Positions 13,632 to 25,485 of a DNA stretch of 64,000 bases are shown in pieces. The DNA comes from Limnephilus marmoratus. Taxonomy: Eukaryota > Arthropoda > Insecta > Trichoptera > Limnephilidae. The stretch lies in contig OU862910.1 of assembly GCA_917880885.1 (NCBI GenBank), positions 13,156,710 through 13,220,709 on the forward strand. Reading direction: 5' to 3'. The position numbers and the translations under genes were made by a program. How positions within the stretch are numbered: position 1 is the stretch's first letter; every line of letters begins with the position of its first letter. A model generated the notes under the pieces. That model was not told the origin of the DNA and searched no databases. It was given only the letters and a program-made list of their open reading frames with translations.

Positions 13632-14193
13632 AATTTGGGAGGCGGGAATGGGTACTGCCGCCCCGGGAACCTTTATTGGATAGCCAACACCTCTGCCACA
13701 GGCACCCCAAGTGGTTCGCTACGTTTGGTGATTTAGCAGGGGTGCCCGGGTCCATGAGGTGAGGTTTGTCTAGGTCTTGGAGGCGGATGACCTGAACACA
13801 CTGAACCCCATATTCCTACCCACCCCTTAAACCCTTTTCCTTCCCAGAACTCTCCTCTCCTTCCTTTTCTTAAAAAAAACCCTCCACACAGCATCCCCAA
13901 AGATGACATAGGCCCTGAGGGGAATTGTTTTCCTCAGGGCCTCCTGTGTGGAGCTCTCGTAAAAAAAACATTGGGGTGAGGTTTGTCTAGGTCTTGGAGG
14001 CGGATGACCAAGACACACTGAACCCCAGATTCCTACCCACCCTTTAAACCCTTTTCCTTCCCAGAACTCTCCTCTCCTTCCTTTCCTTAAAAAAACCCTC
14101 CACACAGCATCCCCAAAGATGACATAGGCCCTGAGGGAAATTATTTTCCTCTGGGCCTCCTGTGTGGAGCTCATGTAAAAAAAAATAAAAAAA
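13632..14193 (+). repeat. Rep1 head-to-tail dimer with target duplication
   Basis: A full short-type unit runs from AATTTGGGAGGCGGG to its hairpin and A-run near 13968. It is followed directly by a second, 5'-truncated unit beginning at GGGGTGAGGTTTGTC and ending in hairpin plus poly(A) at 14193. The 6-mer AACACT at 13619-13624 recurs at 14194-14199 immediately after the A-run and is a probable target-site duplication, so the dimer inserted as one retroposed unit. Long frames read across it on either strand are artefacts. Confidence 0.75.
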
Positions 14194-14199
14194 AACACT

Positions 14200-15185
14200 A
14201 ACAGAATAACAACACATTCACACCAATCACAATGTACGAAAGAAAATAGAATGACACAGGTGATAAGCGAGGAATATTTCAGGGGAATTCCCAACCGAGC
14301 AATAGTAAGAGCTAGGAATGAAAATAAAACAACAGAATTTTTGGGGAATCCCTGACCTACCGAGCCATAGAGGTACGAAAATATAAACAACGTGTAAAAT
14401 ATTTTTGTGACAATTTTTTTTTTTAATTTTTTCATAATATTTTGTCCACGGTCGGATGTCACCCCCCCTCGGGTGGCACCAGGGGCGGTTCGCCCCTACC
14501 CTTCCAATGCTGAGTGGTAATGTAAAAAAAAAAAAAAAAGTTATCACACCACCGAATAAAATATTAAAAATATTACAAAACCGACTGATTATTGTTATTT
14601 AATATGTTTGTAAGAGCCATAGAACGTCTATTAATAGAACCTTTTATCTCCGAAGTATGTATCTACTGAAACCTTTCCCAGGGTCTGTGCTAATTTATAG
14701 GTAGTACCTTCTGCGGGTCTCACGCTTTTTAGATTTCATCAATGGAGAAAGGAACCAGTTTAAATCGTTAATGCTTCAATGAACTCTTCTTGTCAAATTC
14801 ACGACGATTATTATTTCTATCTTCTTTAAACAGAAAACGTAAATAAGTCCTTGTTATATAATTTCTGTTCTACCAATGAGGCATTTGTGCTAAGTTACTT
14901 TGTGAAATTTTAAAATCATTGGAACATAACGAAAAAAAATATTTCAAATAAAAAATATTACTTCGTTATTTCGCTCTTTTAAGGTTTTTTGCGAAATATC
15001 TCCCCAAGACCCCCAGTACACATATTAAATGGTTAGGATTCAAATCCCGGCGGAAAATTGCTTGTGAGGTCGAAATTCCTCTATTCTATCTTCTTACAAA
15101 TATGATTTTCATTGTGTGCTTAGTTTATTACAATATATATAAAAGGGATTAGCCAATTGTGAGTTAATATTGCGTCTTTGTATGT
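14200..15185. other. Repeat-flanking AT-rich DNA
   Basis: 14455-14510 carries a GGTGGCACC/CACCCCCC block that echoes 13341-13405. The A-run and following word block at 14522-14595 (ATCACACCACCGAATAAAA) resembles 44597-44665. A B-box-like word (GGATTCAAATCCCGG) at about 15034 has no convincing A box. No gene is seen. Confidence 0.4.
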
Positions 15186-15191
15186 AGGTAC

Positions 15192-15699
15192 ATTATACAA
15201 TCTAATATACATTCGAAAATTTATAGCATTTTTTTACATCAAGATCACTAGTGGATATGTATTCAAATCTAAAAGTTAACCGCAAAATGTTAACGTAAAC
15301 CTCTACGAAACTACAGTTTTCGTCAGCAATTTGAAAAAAAATTTTGAGAATTCGTTTTTACATTATACAATCTCACATACGAAAATTTAAAGCATTTTTT
15401 TACATAAAGATCACTAGTGGATATGTTTTGTGTTGTATCTATTAATCCCATTGATTAATTAACCTCTCAGACTAATTTGCTCGGTTTTCGGAACTACTCA
15501 TATAGGTCTCATAGAAATCATTGTGTTTTCCTTACTATCACGGTTAGAAATATGATCTAAACGGTACTAGGAAGTGAAAATTCCTCGCTTTGTATTCAAA
15601 TCGAAAAGTTATTCGCAAAATGTTAACGTGCACCTCTACAAAACTACAATTTTCGTCAGCAATTTGAAAAATATACGAAATTTTGAGAATTCTTTTTAC
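15192..15699. repeat. Diverged tandem duplication with insertion
   Basis: Block P (ATTATACAATCT ... GATCACTAGTGGATATG) is at 15192-15259 and again at 15362-15426. Block Q (TATTCAAATC-AAAAGTTA ... TTTTGAGAATTC) is at 15260-15361 and again at 15591-15699. The order is P-Q-P'-(about 164 bp)-Q', which is a tandem duplication of about 165 bp whose second copy was later split. Confidence 0.75.
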
Positions 15700-16084
15700 A
15701 TGAAACGACAAAACTTCAGGTGAGCCATTTTTAAAACATGCATTCAAAATTTTCATATTACAAAATAAACGTTTATTTGGATTATAAAATTCGATAGCAT
15801 ATTTCATCACCTTTCAAACACAGTTTTTAATTTTCGGATGCATTCAGAAATATTTAATGTATTAGGATTTTATCGTAGAGCGGAAATATTTCGACCTACC
15901 GACTAAATAGCTCCCCTGAGGAGTAAATATTTCTTAACGTATGTTGGGAAACTTCCAAAATTTTGAGGTTCGTTGCATTGCTCTGTCGGAACAGTTAATT
16001 ATTATTATTATTATAAGGTTCGTAGAAATGAAATACAAGAAATTCGGCATTTTCGTATTTAAAAGTACCGTCGAATACTGCCTA

Positions 16085-16322
16085 AAGGCCGACTATACTT
16101 TGAGGTAGGTCCCAAGTGATGAAGCCTTTAGAGCAACGATAGTTTGCAAATGGCGGCGATTGTTATTGTACTCTTTGTTACGTTATTTATTTGTATGTTA
16201 TTCTACCGCAAGCATGTAAATAAAGTGATTAGACTATTTTAAATAGTAAAGTTTTCTTAACGGCAGCACTGATTTTGTAATTTGACTGTTGCGCGCCCAG
16301 ACCCTGAACTCTAGTAGGCCGT
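16085..16322 (+). repeat. Rep6 repeat copy
   Basis: AAATGGCGGCGATTGTT with flanking GAGCAACGAT and TACTC matches 27745-27790. The later part (TTAGACTA-TTTAAA ... AGCACTGATTT-GTAATTTG ... CTCTAGTAGGCC) matches 29305-29400. The two downstream sites therefore each hold part of the sequence seen here as one piece. Confidence 0.6.
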
Positions 16323-17137
16323 GCTTTCTCTAATGACGCATAAAATTTTCGGGTGGGAAACAATTGTATTATTTATGATAATCGATAATAATAATAAGTT
16401 ATTTGTTTGACATTTTTACCATAGCACGCTCTAAGTATTTCTAACGTTGACGACCACCAGACTGATGGCGTCCGCTCTACTATCAGATGCCTTCGGCAAT
16501 CATCGTAATCGTTCGTATATTAGACACAAACGACGATAAATGATAGTCTTCTGATATAATACTTAACTGGCATCTGTTGGGATATAGCAAATCTTCTTAA
16601 AATCGTCAATTGATGGATATTGAAACTATACGACTAACACATACACTACATTTAGATAGACGTGAAAAACAATCTTGAAGAATTCCAGGATGTAAGAGAA
16701 ATGAAACACAAACATTTCAATCTCATAAAAGAACCAAGGGAATAATAATTACAAAAAAATTGTTAAAAGTAATACGAAAACATTATAATTTGCGTCAGAA
16801 AACGAAATCATAATATTCCGTATTTCTTTAAGAATTAATAATAGCCATACACTACGGATGTGTTCAATCAAATCTGAACGTCAAACTGACAATAAAATTA
16901 TACAGACTTTTTACAAATCATCACAAATCATTTCAAACGTCATTTTAGAATGAGGAACGAATTTTTAATAATTATAGTTTTCATTTGTTTATTTTCCGTT
17001 TTCTACGATATCTTAGGCAATTTTATTTATTTACAAGGCAGCAATAATAAAATAGTACAAGTAGGTAAACAGACAAAAAATAAAAGATTAATTTATAAAT
17101 TTTAATTTCTTGTTTTTTAAACATTATCTACACGTCT

Positions 17138-17415
17138 ATGGGCCTATGTCATAGTTGGGAATGCTGTGTGGAGATTTTTAATAAGGAGAGAAAGGTCTGA
17201 GAAGGAAAAGGTATTATGGGCGAGAAAGGAATCTGAAGGGTCAGTTTGTCTAGGAGAGACGGACGTCTGAATCCATCCCCCCCACTGGGGAGTGGGTTGA
17301 GAGAGTCCTGCTGGAGAGGTAAAAAATTCTCTCAACCAGTCTCTCCAAATCCGGCCCGCTATACAGTAGGTGGTCAGACGCATCCGTTAGCTTTATTAAC
17401 AACATGCCCACTTGG
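17138..17415 (-). repeat. Rep1 long-type copy (minus)
   Basis: The reverse complement carries the long-subfamily internal block (GAGAGACTGGTTGAGAGAAT, the CAGCAGGACTCTCTCAAC region) and the remnant of the 3' hairpin (CTCCACACAGCATTCCC) at its left end. Both ends are truncated: no poly(A) and no GC-rich 5' start. Confidence 0.7.
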
Positions 17416-17464
17416 ATGTACACGGACTTGGAGTACATCCCGAATGGTGTAAGACCACCATTCA

Positions 17465-17650
17465 TAGTCAGTGGCAGTTGGCATCGCGTTTAGATCTCGC
17501 CCAGGCATCGTGCGTTCAATTCCTCGGCTAGCAAAGTCCTCCATCACGACACAAGCAACATTTTCAGCTTACTGTCGTGTTAGTACGAGATTTTTAAATA
17601 TTATCAGATTATTCATAACCCGGGAATGTTAGTTTAGAAAAAAAAAGAAA
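17465..17650 (+). repeat. tRNA-derived SINE, copy B (plus)
   Basis: A box TGGCAGTTGGCATCGCG at 17472-17488 and B box GTGCGTTCAATTCCTCGG at about 17510-17527 are spaced as in a pol III promoter. The body ends in CATAACCCGGGAATG and an A-rich tail at 17637-17650. It matches the minus-strand copy at 7612-7782 over its full length. SINEs of this type are transcribed by pol III and copied by a LINE's reverse transcriptase. Confidence 0.8.
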
Positions 17651-18087
17651 TGTTTCTTGAATTGGCTTTAGCCGTTTTGACCTGAATAGTAAGGTTACTC
17701 TTACTCTTCAGATCCTTACCCCTTACTCTTCCCCACAGACTCCAGACGATAAGCAGCTGTTGTGACTCTTGTACGAAATTCCAATTATTTTTTCTAATAA
17801 TATTATTTATTTTATATAATTATTTTAATAATATCTATTTAATTACCCTTTACCGCCACTTATTATTATAATTTTGTCTGTGCATATCCATGACCATAAT
17901 ATGTATGAACATACTTTATACTACATGTAATTTTCCTTTTATTTTGAAGTCAAGTGTACAACGTTTCATCAAGAAATATCTAAATTCTGTTTTAAGGGGT
18001 AGGAAGTTTTTCAAAATCTCATGTAGACAGTAAACTTCATCTTATTTTGGATGTCAAGTTTGCTAAATTTCATCCAATCTCGGAATA

Positions 18088-18303
18088 AAAACGTAGATTT
18101 GTGTTCAAAATTGTAAACGGTAGTATAGACAGTCCTGATTTAACCGACCTCACTGAATTTCATTTACCCACTAGAGCAACTATTTCCAAAATTCTGTTTA
18201 AATGCAACTATCCATAACAGGACTGAATATTCCAAACACTCGCTTGTACCTAGGTTGCATGAAGTTAGTACGATGTGGCGGATCAATTTAACTGCACGGA
18301 AGG
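18088..18303 (+). pseudogene. LINE ORF2 C-terminal remnant
   Basis: One frame reads VFKIVNGSIDSPDLTDL followed by FHLPTRATISKILFKCNYP, then after a frame change NRTEYSKHSLVPRLHEV. This order (KI-NG-IDSP-L, F-LP-R, N-R-S-VPRLHE) is the conserved tail downstream of the RT domain in Jockey/CR1-like LINEs. The internal stop and frameshift show that it is dead, and no poly(A) tail is evident. Confidence 0.6.
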
Positions 18304-18309
18304 TGAGTA

Positions 18310-19370
18310 CAAGAAGGCTACGCTATCAAATCTTTTCAATCAATATTAATTTAATCTAAGTCTACCTTATTTTTCTATGTAGATTTCTATGTAGATATAT
18401 AGATTTCGTACGTAGGTACCTACTCGTATCTCTTATTTATTTCTGAAGTCATTTCACAACCAAAATCCACAATTATTTGTTATTATTTTTGTTTTTAATT
18501 ATTTCTAATATTTTCTTATGATTTAACTGCGACATATAATCATTATTTATGGTTTATTCATATCGTGGATATTAAAAAATTCGCCCGCAAAGGCCATTTT
18601 ATATTTAACTATGCATCGATAGTGGTTTACCAATTCATTGATTTTATCATTATTTAATTAATAGTACAATTTCTGAGTATTTTTGTGAGCTATTCTTGTT
18701 TTCATGAAAAGAGAATGATCCAAATTATGTGCTTTTATTTCCTCCTTTGTTCAGCGTATTAATTTTAGAAATAATATTCCAAAATAATTTCGGTTGTCAC
18801 TTATTTGAAGTTTAAATATTAAAATAAAATAAATCAACTCGTAGAAGTTTGAAAGATCAATATCCGAGTGCTTCATACAAAGGGCGCCGTAACGGAAAAG
18901 TCTCTCACGGCCTGCTGGCTTTCTGCGGGGTATAAGGAATAATGCTTTAAATCAGGACCGGAGCGCAAAACCCATAAATTAAATACATTAATTTTAATTA
19001 TCTTAATTTTTTATAATTTTTCTAAATTCCTCACGTTTAGCTATGTGCCGTACTCATATATCATCTACCTTCTGGGTTCCATCTGTGCACTGTATATGAG
19101 CACATCTAATCTTTGGGCGCTTGTAATAATTCTATTGGTGATTAAACAGTAATAATGATACAATAATAACTAAGCCCATAGGCACAAGATATGGGCCCAT
19201 GAAATGGTTGTGCCCGCTGGGAACGATGTCGCCAACGGAAATATTATTGTCACCATGCATATTAGGGGGCGATGAGTGGTTTACATACCATATGGTAGGT
19301 AGGTCGTCTAACTCCTTGTTTTGCTCCAATTTATCTACAACAAATCAATGTTGTACTAATTAGGAAGATG
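18310..19370. other. AT-rich DNA without recognised genes
   Basis: A 65-codon minus frame at 19132-19329 has a polar N-terminal half and a hydrophobic C-terminus (YLVPMGLVIIVSLLLF). No homology is recognisable and there is no supporting promoter or splice context, so it is probably chance. Confidence 0.35.
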
Positions 19371-19374
19371 TTAA

Positions 19375-19735
19375 TTATTTATTTATTTATTTTATTATAC
19401 GCCCAGAGGGCTTTTACATAAATAAATAAAGGCAGTACATCTTTAACATGATAAGGAAAAAATATAAATAAAATTACAATAGAAATACAAAGGTACATAA
19501 ATTAAATAAAAACATAAGCAACAAATTTAAAGATATAATAACGATAAAAAAATACATACATGATATAAAAATACAAACAACAAAACATTTAAAGTAAGGT
19601 GATCAGAGGTTTACAAAATTGCAACATTAACCATGTCTAATAAAACCTAAGTATTAGTTTCGCAAAGTGGCAAACCGCTTCATCGATGGTACCTCCAGTA
19701 CCTCTGCAAGTTGCAGGAGTTCGGAACTCCAATTT
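19375..19735 (-). pseudogene. 5'-truncated LINE 3' end (minus)
   Basis: On minus, a short frame ending in LLQLAEVLEVPSMKRF, TLRN and a stop (about 19735-19650) resembles the extreme C-terminus of Jockey-like ORF2. About 270 nt of untranslated sequence follows, with GCCCTCTGGGCGTATAATAA and a terminal (TAAA)n run (TTTATTTA at 19375-19400 on plus). The tail is the best evidence. Confidence 0.5.
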
Positions 19736-19854
19736 CGATTTTAATATTTTAGTTAAGAAAGTTCAATAATTTTTTTAATATAACTAAATAATACTACAGG
19801 TTATGATGGTTAATAATACAATTATCATTCGTTTTCAATAAAATGTGATTGAAA

Positions 19855-21572
19855 ACTGCGACAGAAACCGTCAAACTTACAAAATATTTTGGTATTTGGA
19901 AGAATAACGTTTGATTTAAAAAGAAATATAAAAACTCTTGGGCCAATAATTACCCATTTAATCAATATGATAATAAAGCAAGCAAAAATTCCACAAGAAT
20001 TTAAATGTAGCATTACTAGACCAATATTTAAAGGTGGAAAACACATTCAATTGGGAAATTATAGGCCCATTAGTATACTACCAGCATTAGAAAAAATTCT
20101 CGACAAATTTTTATGAAAAAAATAAAATAATTATATTGAAAAATTCACTAACATAGATACAAATCAATACGGCTTCCAAAGAAAAAAACACTGAAAAACT
20201 ACTGCAAGATTTTTCCAATTATATAAATAATCAATTAAATAATAAATTACATGTCATTGTTTTATTTATCGACAACTCTAAAGCTTTTGACACAATTAAC
20301 TCTAAAAACTGCTGAAAACTCTAGAAAAAATTGGAATAAAAGGAAATGTGTTAAATTTATTTAAAGATTATCTTAGAGATAGAAAAATATATACAAGAAT
20401 AAATAATACTTTTGGTAAAACAAAAAATGTATCTGCAGGAGTTCCACAAGGTTCTACATTGGGACCTACACTATATATAATTTATGTAACTATAATGAAA
20501 AAACTTTTCTCTTTTGTTAAACATTTTGTATTCGCAGATGATACGGCATTGGTCATATCACATAAAGGTCTAAAAATTGCAATTGAACTCATGCAAATTG
20601 ACTTTAATCATCTTTGTAAATGGTCACATGACGCAGGAATATTAATAAATGCTAAAAAAACCAAAGTAATGCATATAAGATCACCAAATGCCAAATTTCA
20701 ATTTAATCCTAATATTATTTCTCATAATTTTAATTGCATCCATGAAAATATTCCAACTAATTGTAAATGTGAAAGCTTAGAATTAGTTACGGAATACGTG
20801 TATCTTGGTGTTACAGTAGATTGTTTTTTTAAATGGGACAAACGTATAAAAAAAAACTGTAAAAGACTCAGATCAATTGCTGGCAGAATGTACACATTAA
20901 ACGTTTTCCTATCAATTGAAACACTTAAAATAATTTATGTCACTGGCAGAATCTATTATAAGATATGGCTTAACAATATGGGGAAATACTACCATAACCA
21001 ATCTGAAACAAGTCCGAGTTGTACAAAACGCAATTGTAAAATTATTGGTCGTCCCTAATATTTTCAAACAGAGACATAATACACCATTGCTGTTTCAGAG
21101 TGCCAAAATTTTACCGGTTAAGGCAATACTATGGCACAAAATTATAATTTAACATATATTTACCCCGCAGCATAAAGAGAAATTAGAACATAAATACAGC
21201 ACTAGATTCACGCGCAACGACGGGTTAATAGTTCCGAAATTTAACAATAAGTACGGACAGAGAACGTTTGAATACATTATACCGAAGATATTTAATTTAT
21301 TATCTGACACTATAAAGCAATGTAATTCTATGAATAAGGTTAAATATATGGTGAGAAATTGGCTATCGGAAAAAAAAAATTATATTGATATTGATATGTA
21401 TGAATAAATGTTGAATCTGTAGATATAAGATGTAAATTTTAAATGTAAAAAATCTATATGTTACTTAAATATAAGCACCTGTTGACAAGCCAATTCAATT
21501 GGCTTAGCAGGACTTGTTTGTTGATTTTAATATGTATTATCTATTCTAAAAATAAAAAAAAAATAAAAAAAG
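19855..21572 (+). pseudogene. LINE reverse transcriptase, Jockey/CR1-like, decayed
   Basis: The order of motifs is that of a non-LTR RT. RT motif 1-2 reads NYRPISILPALEKIL (frame 19889-20116). Motif A reads FIDNSKAFDTIN (about 20262-20300, other frame). Motif B reads AGVPQGSTLGP and motif C reads FVFADDTAL (frame 20348-21058). A C-terminal tail reads TRFTRNDGLIVPKF ... KVKYMVRNWLSEK to a stop at 21405-21407. The A-rich tail is at 21547-21572. At least three frame breaks make it non-functional. The endonuclease and ORF1 are missing, so the copy is 5'-truncated. The RT copies element RNA at a nicked target; I infer the clade only loosely. Confidence 0.85.
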
Positions 21573-22270
21573 ACGCTGGATTCAAAAAACATTCAGCTAT
21601 GTGGTTGGTAATTTTTCCAATTAAATTAGATACAATCACTTTGTGTACACTTCTTTTTTTCACCATTACAAAAATGTGTACATAAAGTTATGGTGTTACG
21701 GACCGTTCCACTACAATGCTAATTATTGAAAAAATAATATTAATAACACTCCTAAATCCGGTTCTGGTTAGTGTTTCAGTCGATACTGAAGCATGTAATT
21801 TACTTCCAAGTCTGAATTTTACCAGTCTGAAATTGTGAAGCTTGTTATTTTCTGCTTGTGCGTGACACAAATACCCTGTCCCAGTCTCAGTCCTAAGCGC
21901 CCGCCGCCGCCTTTCAAGTTTGCGATCTTTGTGTAAATGTTTTCTTTTACTCCAATGATTAAGGCGTTCCAACGAAATATGGGCTTTTCATATGACAATT
22001 GATAAATATCTTTATTACGTCTATTATCTTTGAACACGCATTTAAATTGATGGAATATCCATTCTTTAAGTAGGTATGTCACGTATGTCGTTTCGTATAT
22101 CTGGTCTTTGATAAAATCGGAGCAGAATTTCAATGTTATCTACATGGTTTATTTTGTCGAATTTACAATCGATTAATTTAAATTGTCGATTAATTAATAT
22201 CATCAAAGATTTATTTTTACATATAGAGATGTGAGTAGTCTCCAAATATTTTTTGCAGGTTTTAAACTAT
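21573..22270. other. No recognised gene
   Basis: Short frames of 90-100 codons on minus (21688-22133) overlap one another in different frames and match nothing recognisable. Composition is near the window average. Confidence 0.4.
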
Positions 22271-22271
22271 A

Positions 22272-22595
22272 AATTGGGAGGCGGGAATGGGTACCGCCGC
22301 CCCGGGAACCTTTATTGGATAACTTGGTTGGTGATTTAGCAGGGGTGCCCGGGTTCATGGGGTTTGTGAGGTTTGTCCGGGTCTTGGTGGCGGATGCATC
22401 TTCCCACCAACTGCATGGCAGGCCGGATCGAGAGAGAATGGTTGAGGGAGTCTCTTTGACTTTTCCAGCCGCAACCACTCTCTCGGAACATCGCCTTGCA
22501 CCGCAGTGGGAGGGATGGATTCATACGCCCGTCATTCCTGTACAGTGTACACACTGACCCCCAGATTCCTACCCACCGATCTAATGTAAAAAAAA
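22272..22595 (+). repeat. Rep1 long-type copy lacking the 3' hairpin
   Basis: Intact GC-rich 5' end (GGCGGGAATGGGTACCGCC) and long-subfamily centre (CATCTTCCCACCAACTGC, GAGAGAGAATGGTTGAGGGA). It passes from ACCCCCAGATTCCTACCCACC straight to GATCTAATGT and an A-run, so the region encoding the 3' double hairpin has been deleted although the A-tail remains. Confidence 0.8.
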
Positions 22596-22659
22596 CACAA
22601 TATGCCCTTCCATCAATGGTAAAAACCATTTTTGATGGTTCATAAAAAAAAATCAGAGT

Positions 22660-22861
22660 GTGCAATTCACACGTGGTAGAAGTAAAACCTTCATAAAACT
22701 AAAGTAGAAAAAAGTGGGAAGGCAACGAAGAGGAGACCGATTATACTATCTCATTCTCTCGAAAGCTAAATCCCATAGATGTAGGTGTATGTCTCATTTT
22801 TTGTTATCACTATTTTTCGTTTCATTTCAAATCACAACGGTGCTAAAGAAGTTTTCACTTT
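22660..22861 (+). repeat. Rep2 copy 1
   Basis: Shares TGTGCA-TTCACAC, AGAAGTAAAACCTTC, AAACTAAAGTAG, TCTCATTCTCTC, CATAGATGTA and ATCACAACGGTGCT-AAGAAGT with 27352-27530 (+), 31022-31192 (-) and 48130-48333 (-). About 200 bp, no coding content; class unknown. Confidence 0.75.
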
Positions 22862-22869
22862 GAGACTGA

Positions 22870-23545
22870 TAAGGCCTGCTATCCAAATACATGCATTAAT
22901 TTTCTTGTTTTCGAAAAATGGAGTTTCAAAAGAAAGCAGTATTTTGAGACATTGATGGACCACCGCCGTTTCATACCAATTCATCAACCGTTGCTTTACA
23001 ACTACACCTACACAGGTTACTCGAATTATGTTTGAGTAAAAACCTAAATCATGATTTATTACGCTTGTGATAAAGCACAATTTTAGAAATAACCACAAAG
23101 ATAACTAGTAAATTTGGTTTTTTACTAATATATATTCCGCAAATAGCACCTAATCGCAAGTTATATCTGTCCACAATAAAATAAGAAGATGAAAATACAT
23201 TAAAAATATTAGCTATGTACCTATTTATTATTACGTTTTTACTATCAAAAATTAAACATGTTTTAAGATCGATAGCTGGTCGGCCTTTGCATACAAAACT
23301 AATATTGAATTTGATGCCAACATTTTTAACCCTTAGCGGAATTATGGTATCCTAGTAGGCACACAGAGATATGAGAAATATATTGAAGAAAAATAGGTAC
23401 ACTTCAGTCAAGAAAATGTTGAAGGAGTTAAATATCTTGTCATTTAAATAAATTATTTACTTCAATACTATATGGTTAATCTAAAAAAATAATCAATGGC
23501 CATAAGTCTATTGAAATCTTAAGAAAAAAATGATAAACTACAAAG
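22870..23545. other. AT-rich DNA without recognised genes
   Basis: No long frame, repeat or structural element recognised. Confidence 0.4.
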
Positions 23546-23546
23546 T

Positions 23547-23735
23547 AAACATACACATTAGACGAGGAAAAGAAATGAACTAAGACTCCCCTTCAGGAAA
23601 AAAACACAGAGTCGAAAGTCATTGATGTACGGAGCATTGAAGATATTTGGAGAATTACCAGAAGAAATAAAATTGGAAGAGAGCATAACGGCACTTAAAA
23701 TTAAATTGCGAAGATATGTGATTGATTTGGTATAA
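23547..23735 (+). pseudogene. LINE ORF2 C-terminal remnant
   Basis: One frame reads TRKRNELRLPFRKKTQSRKS, then LMYGALKIFGELPEEIKLEE, then a FK-like ALKIKLRRYVIDLV and a stop at 23733-23735. This is the typical end of Jockey/CR1-like ORF2 (R-LP-R-T-KS-Y-N/G-LP-I...FK-L). It is short, with an in-frame stop upstream, and 5'-truncated. The 3' untranslated part probably runs to about 23840. Confidence 0.65.
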
Positions 23736-23739
23736 ATGT

Positions 23740-25250
23740 GTTATTTTAAGTGTATATATAAGATGTATTAGGACATAGATAACTATGTACCTACGAGTAT
23801 TTAAAATACCGCAATAAACAATAAGCGATAAATATATACAAAATAATTGTTTTCTAGGGTAGCAGTGAGCTTTCGAAAATAATACAAATATGTTTATTTA
23901 AGTGAATAATACCGCCATATATTTGCCACTGCCAAAAACTCCATTAAAAATTTGAATAACATCATATTTTCCGAAATTTTGTCATTCAGTTCAAAAATTT
24001 TCGTTAAAAAAGTCAAAAGTTCCGGTAGGGTAGGGGTTAACCAAGCTAAATAAATTTAATTTTAATCAAAAGGTTCTTTATTTATTTGTGACTGAAATTA
24101 TAAAAAACTGACCACATAAAATTGAATTTTTCATGACGTCAGAGGTAATTTTGGCGATTTTTTGTGAGTTATATAATAAATAATTACATATTAAAAATCG
24201 CTTTTTTTGGCCAGAAATTTTAAATTTATGTACTATAAAATTGTGATTAAATAATCAGTTATTTTAAATTTAAGTCAATTTTGCGTTTCTCAATCATTTG
24301 ATTTATTTTATTTACTATTTTTTCGTTACATTTTCATAGTTGGCAGGGAAAGGTATTTTTTAAATGATTATATTATCAATTATAATTATCATTAACTCAC
24401 AAACAATTGTTAAAGTTGTCTCCAAAAACATGAAAAATAGATTCCTTTAATGGCCAACATTTTATCATTTTAGTCACAAATAAATAAATAAGCACATATC
24501 CGTACTAGATACTTGCTACACTTGCTATACCATTTGATTAAAAAAATAATTTTTCAGTTTGGTCAAGTGTTTAGGCCTAAAATTTAAATTGGAGTTTAAA
24601 ATAAAAAGATACGCGCGGCCGTTCCCCTCAATGCGAACTATGAACATGGAAAAGGGTTAAAAATTTAACTTTAGATATTAGACTGATCTCAAAAACATTT
24701 TATCTAAATACCAAAGCCATTTTCAGTTTTCCTATGATTAATTCCCAAAATAAGAAAAGCGAATGTGGTTCAGTGAAAGGAAACAATTTAAAAAATTATT
24801 ACTAACATCCTTAGAAATTGTGTTTGAATAATGTTTTCTTTGTAAAACTTTTTCTCACCCATTCAATTGTAGGAACGTCTTTTCAATTATAACAACAACT
24901 GGTTTTGTATAAAGGAAGGCCTCACAATGAAAGCTTGCAGGATAATAGAATATTCGTATTGTTGATTCTTTATATTTTTCCAGACGGTGTTTATTATATT
25001 TTAGGCGGAAGAAGAAATATTTATTATTGGAAGCAATCTAAAACAGATGGGTATTGTATTGTAATTTTCCTTATCAAATTAGGTCATAATGCAATTTTTA
25101 ATTAATAATTTTTTGTTTTTCTTTTTTGTATTTAAATAAAAATTAACGTTTTGTAAAAATATGTTTTATCGCATTATTCTGTCAATGTGATCTTATATTT
25201 GAATTAATATATTTTTTTGTAAAGCAAAACAAAAATGTAAAAACAAATAT
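23740..25250. other. Very AT-rich DNA without recognised genes
   Basis: A single TGACGTCA (CRE-like) word occurs at 24134-24141. No coding, repeat or RNA feature is supported otherwise. Confidence 0.4.
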
Positions 25251-25384
25251 AAACTACACTTTCAGAGACATTATGATAGCGAAATCAAAACTTTCATTGG
25301 TGGTCATCGCTCCAATAGTAATAGACTCTGTAAAAATGACAAAATTATATTGAATCGTTAACGAAAAAATATTGAATTGAATAA

Positions 25385-25485
25385 AGACAATAATAGCGAA
25401 ACTCAATCGAAAATCTGGAGACAGAAAAATCAGAAAAATATATTGGCACCCCTGGGACTCTAACCCAGGACCCTTTGCTTTCAAT
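25385..25485 (-). repeat. SINE-like fragment, family C
   Basis: On minus, a B-box-like word (GGGTTAGAGTCCC within a GGGTCCTGGG/CCCAGG context) is followed by a body whose complement reads CTCAATCGAAAATCTGGAGA. That body also forms each arm of the palindrome at 49484-49664. The tRNA-like head and shared body suggest a SINE; no clear A box is visible. Confidence 0.4.

Noticed and set aside
13827..14462. 211-codon minus-strand frame
   Set aside because: It lies across the Rep1 dimer. The repeated peptide in it (also at 29538-29834 and 50283-50507) exists because the retroposon is repeated, not because a protein is conserved.
19889..20046. Opposite-strand frame over the LINE start
   Set aside because: Antisense of the RT motif NYRPISILP region; no independent evidence.
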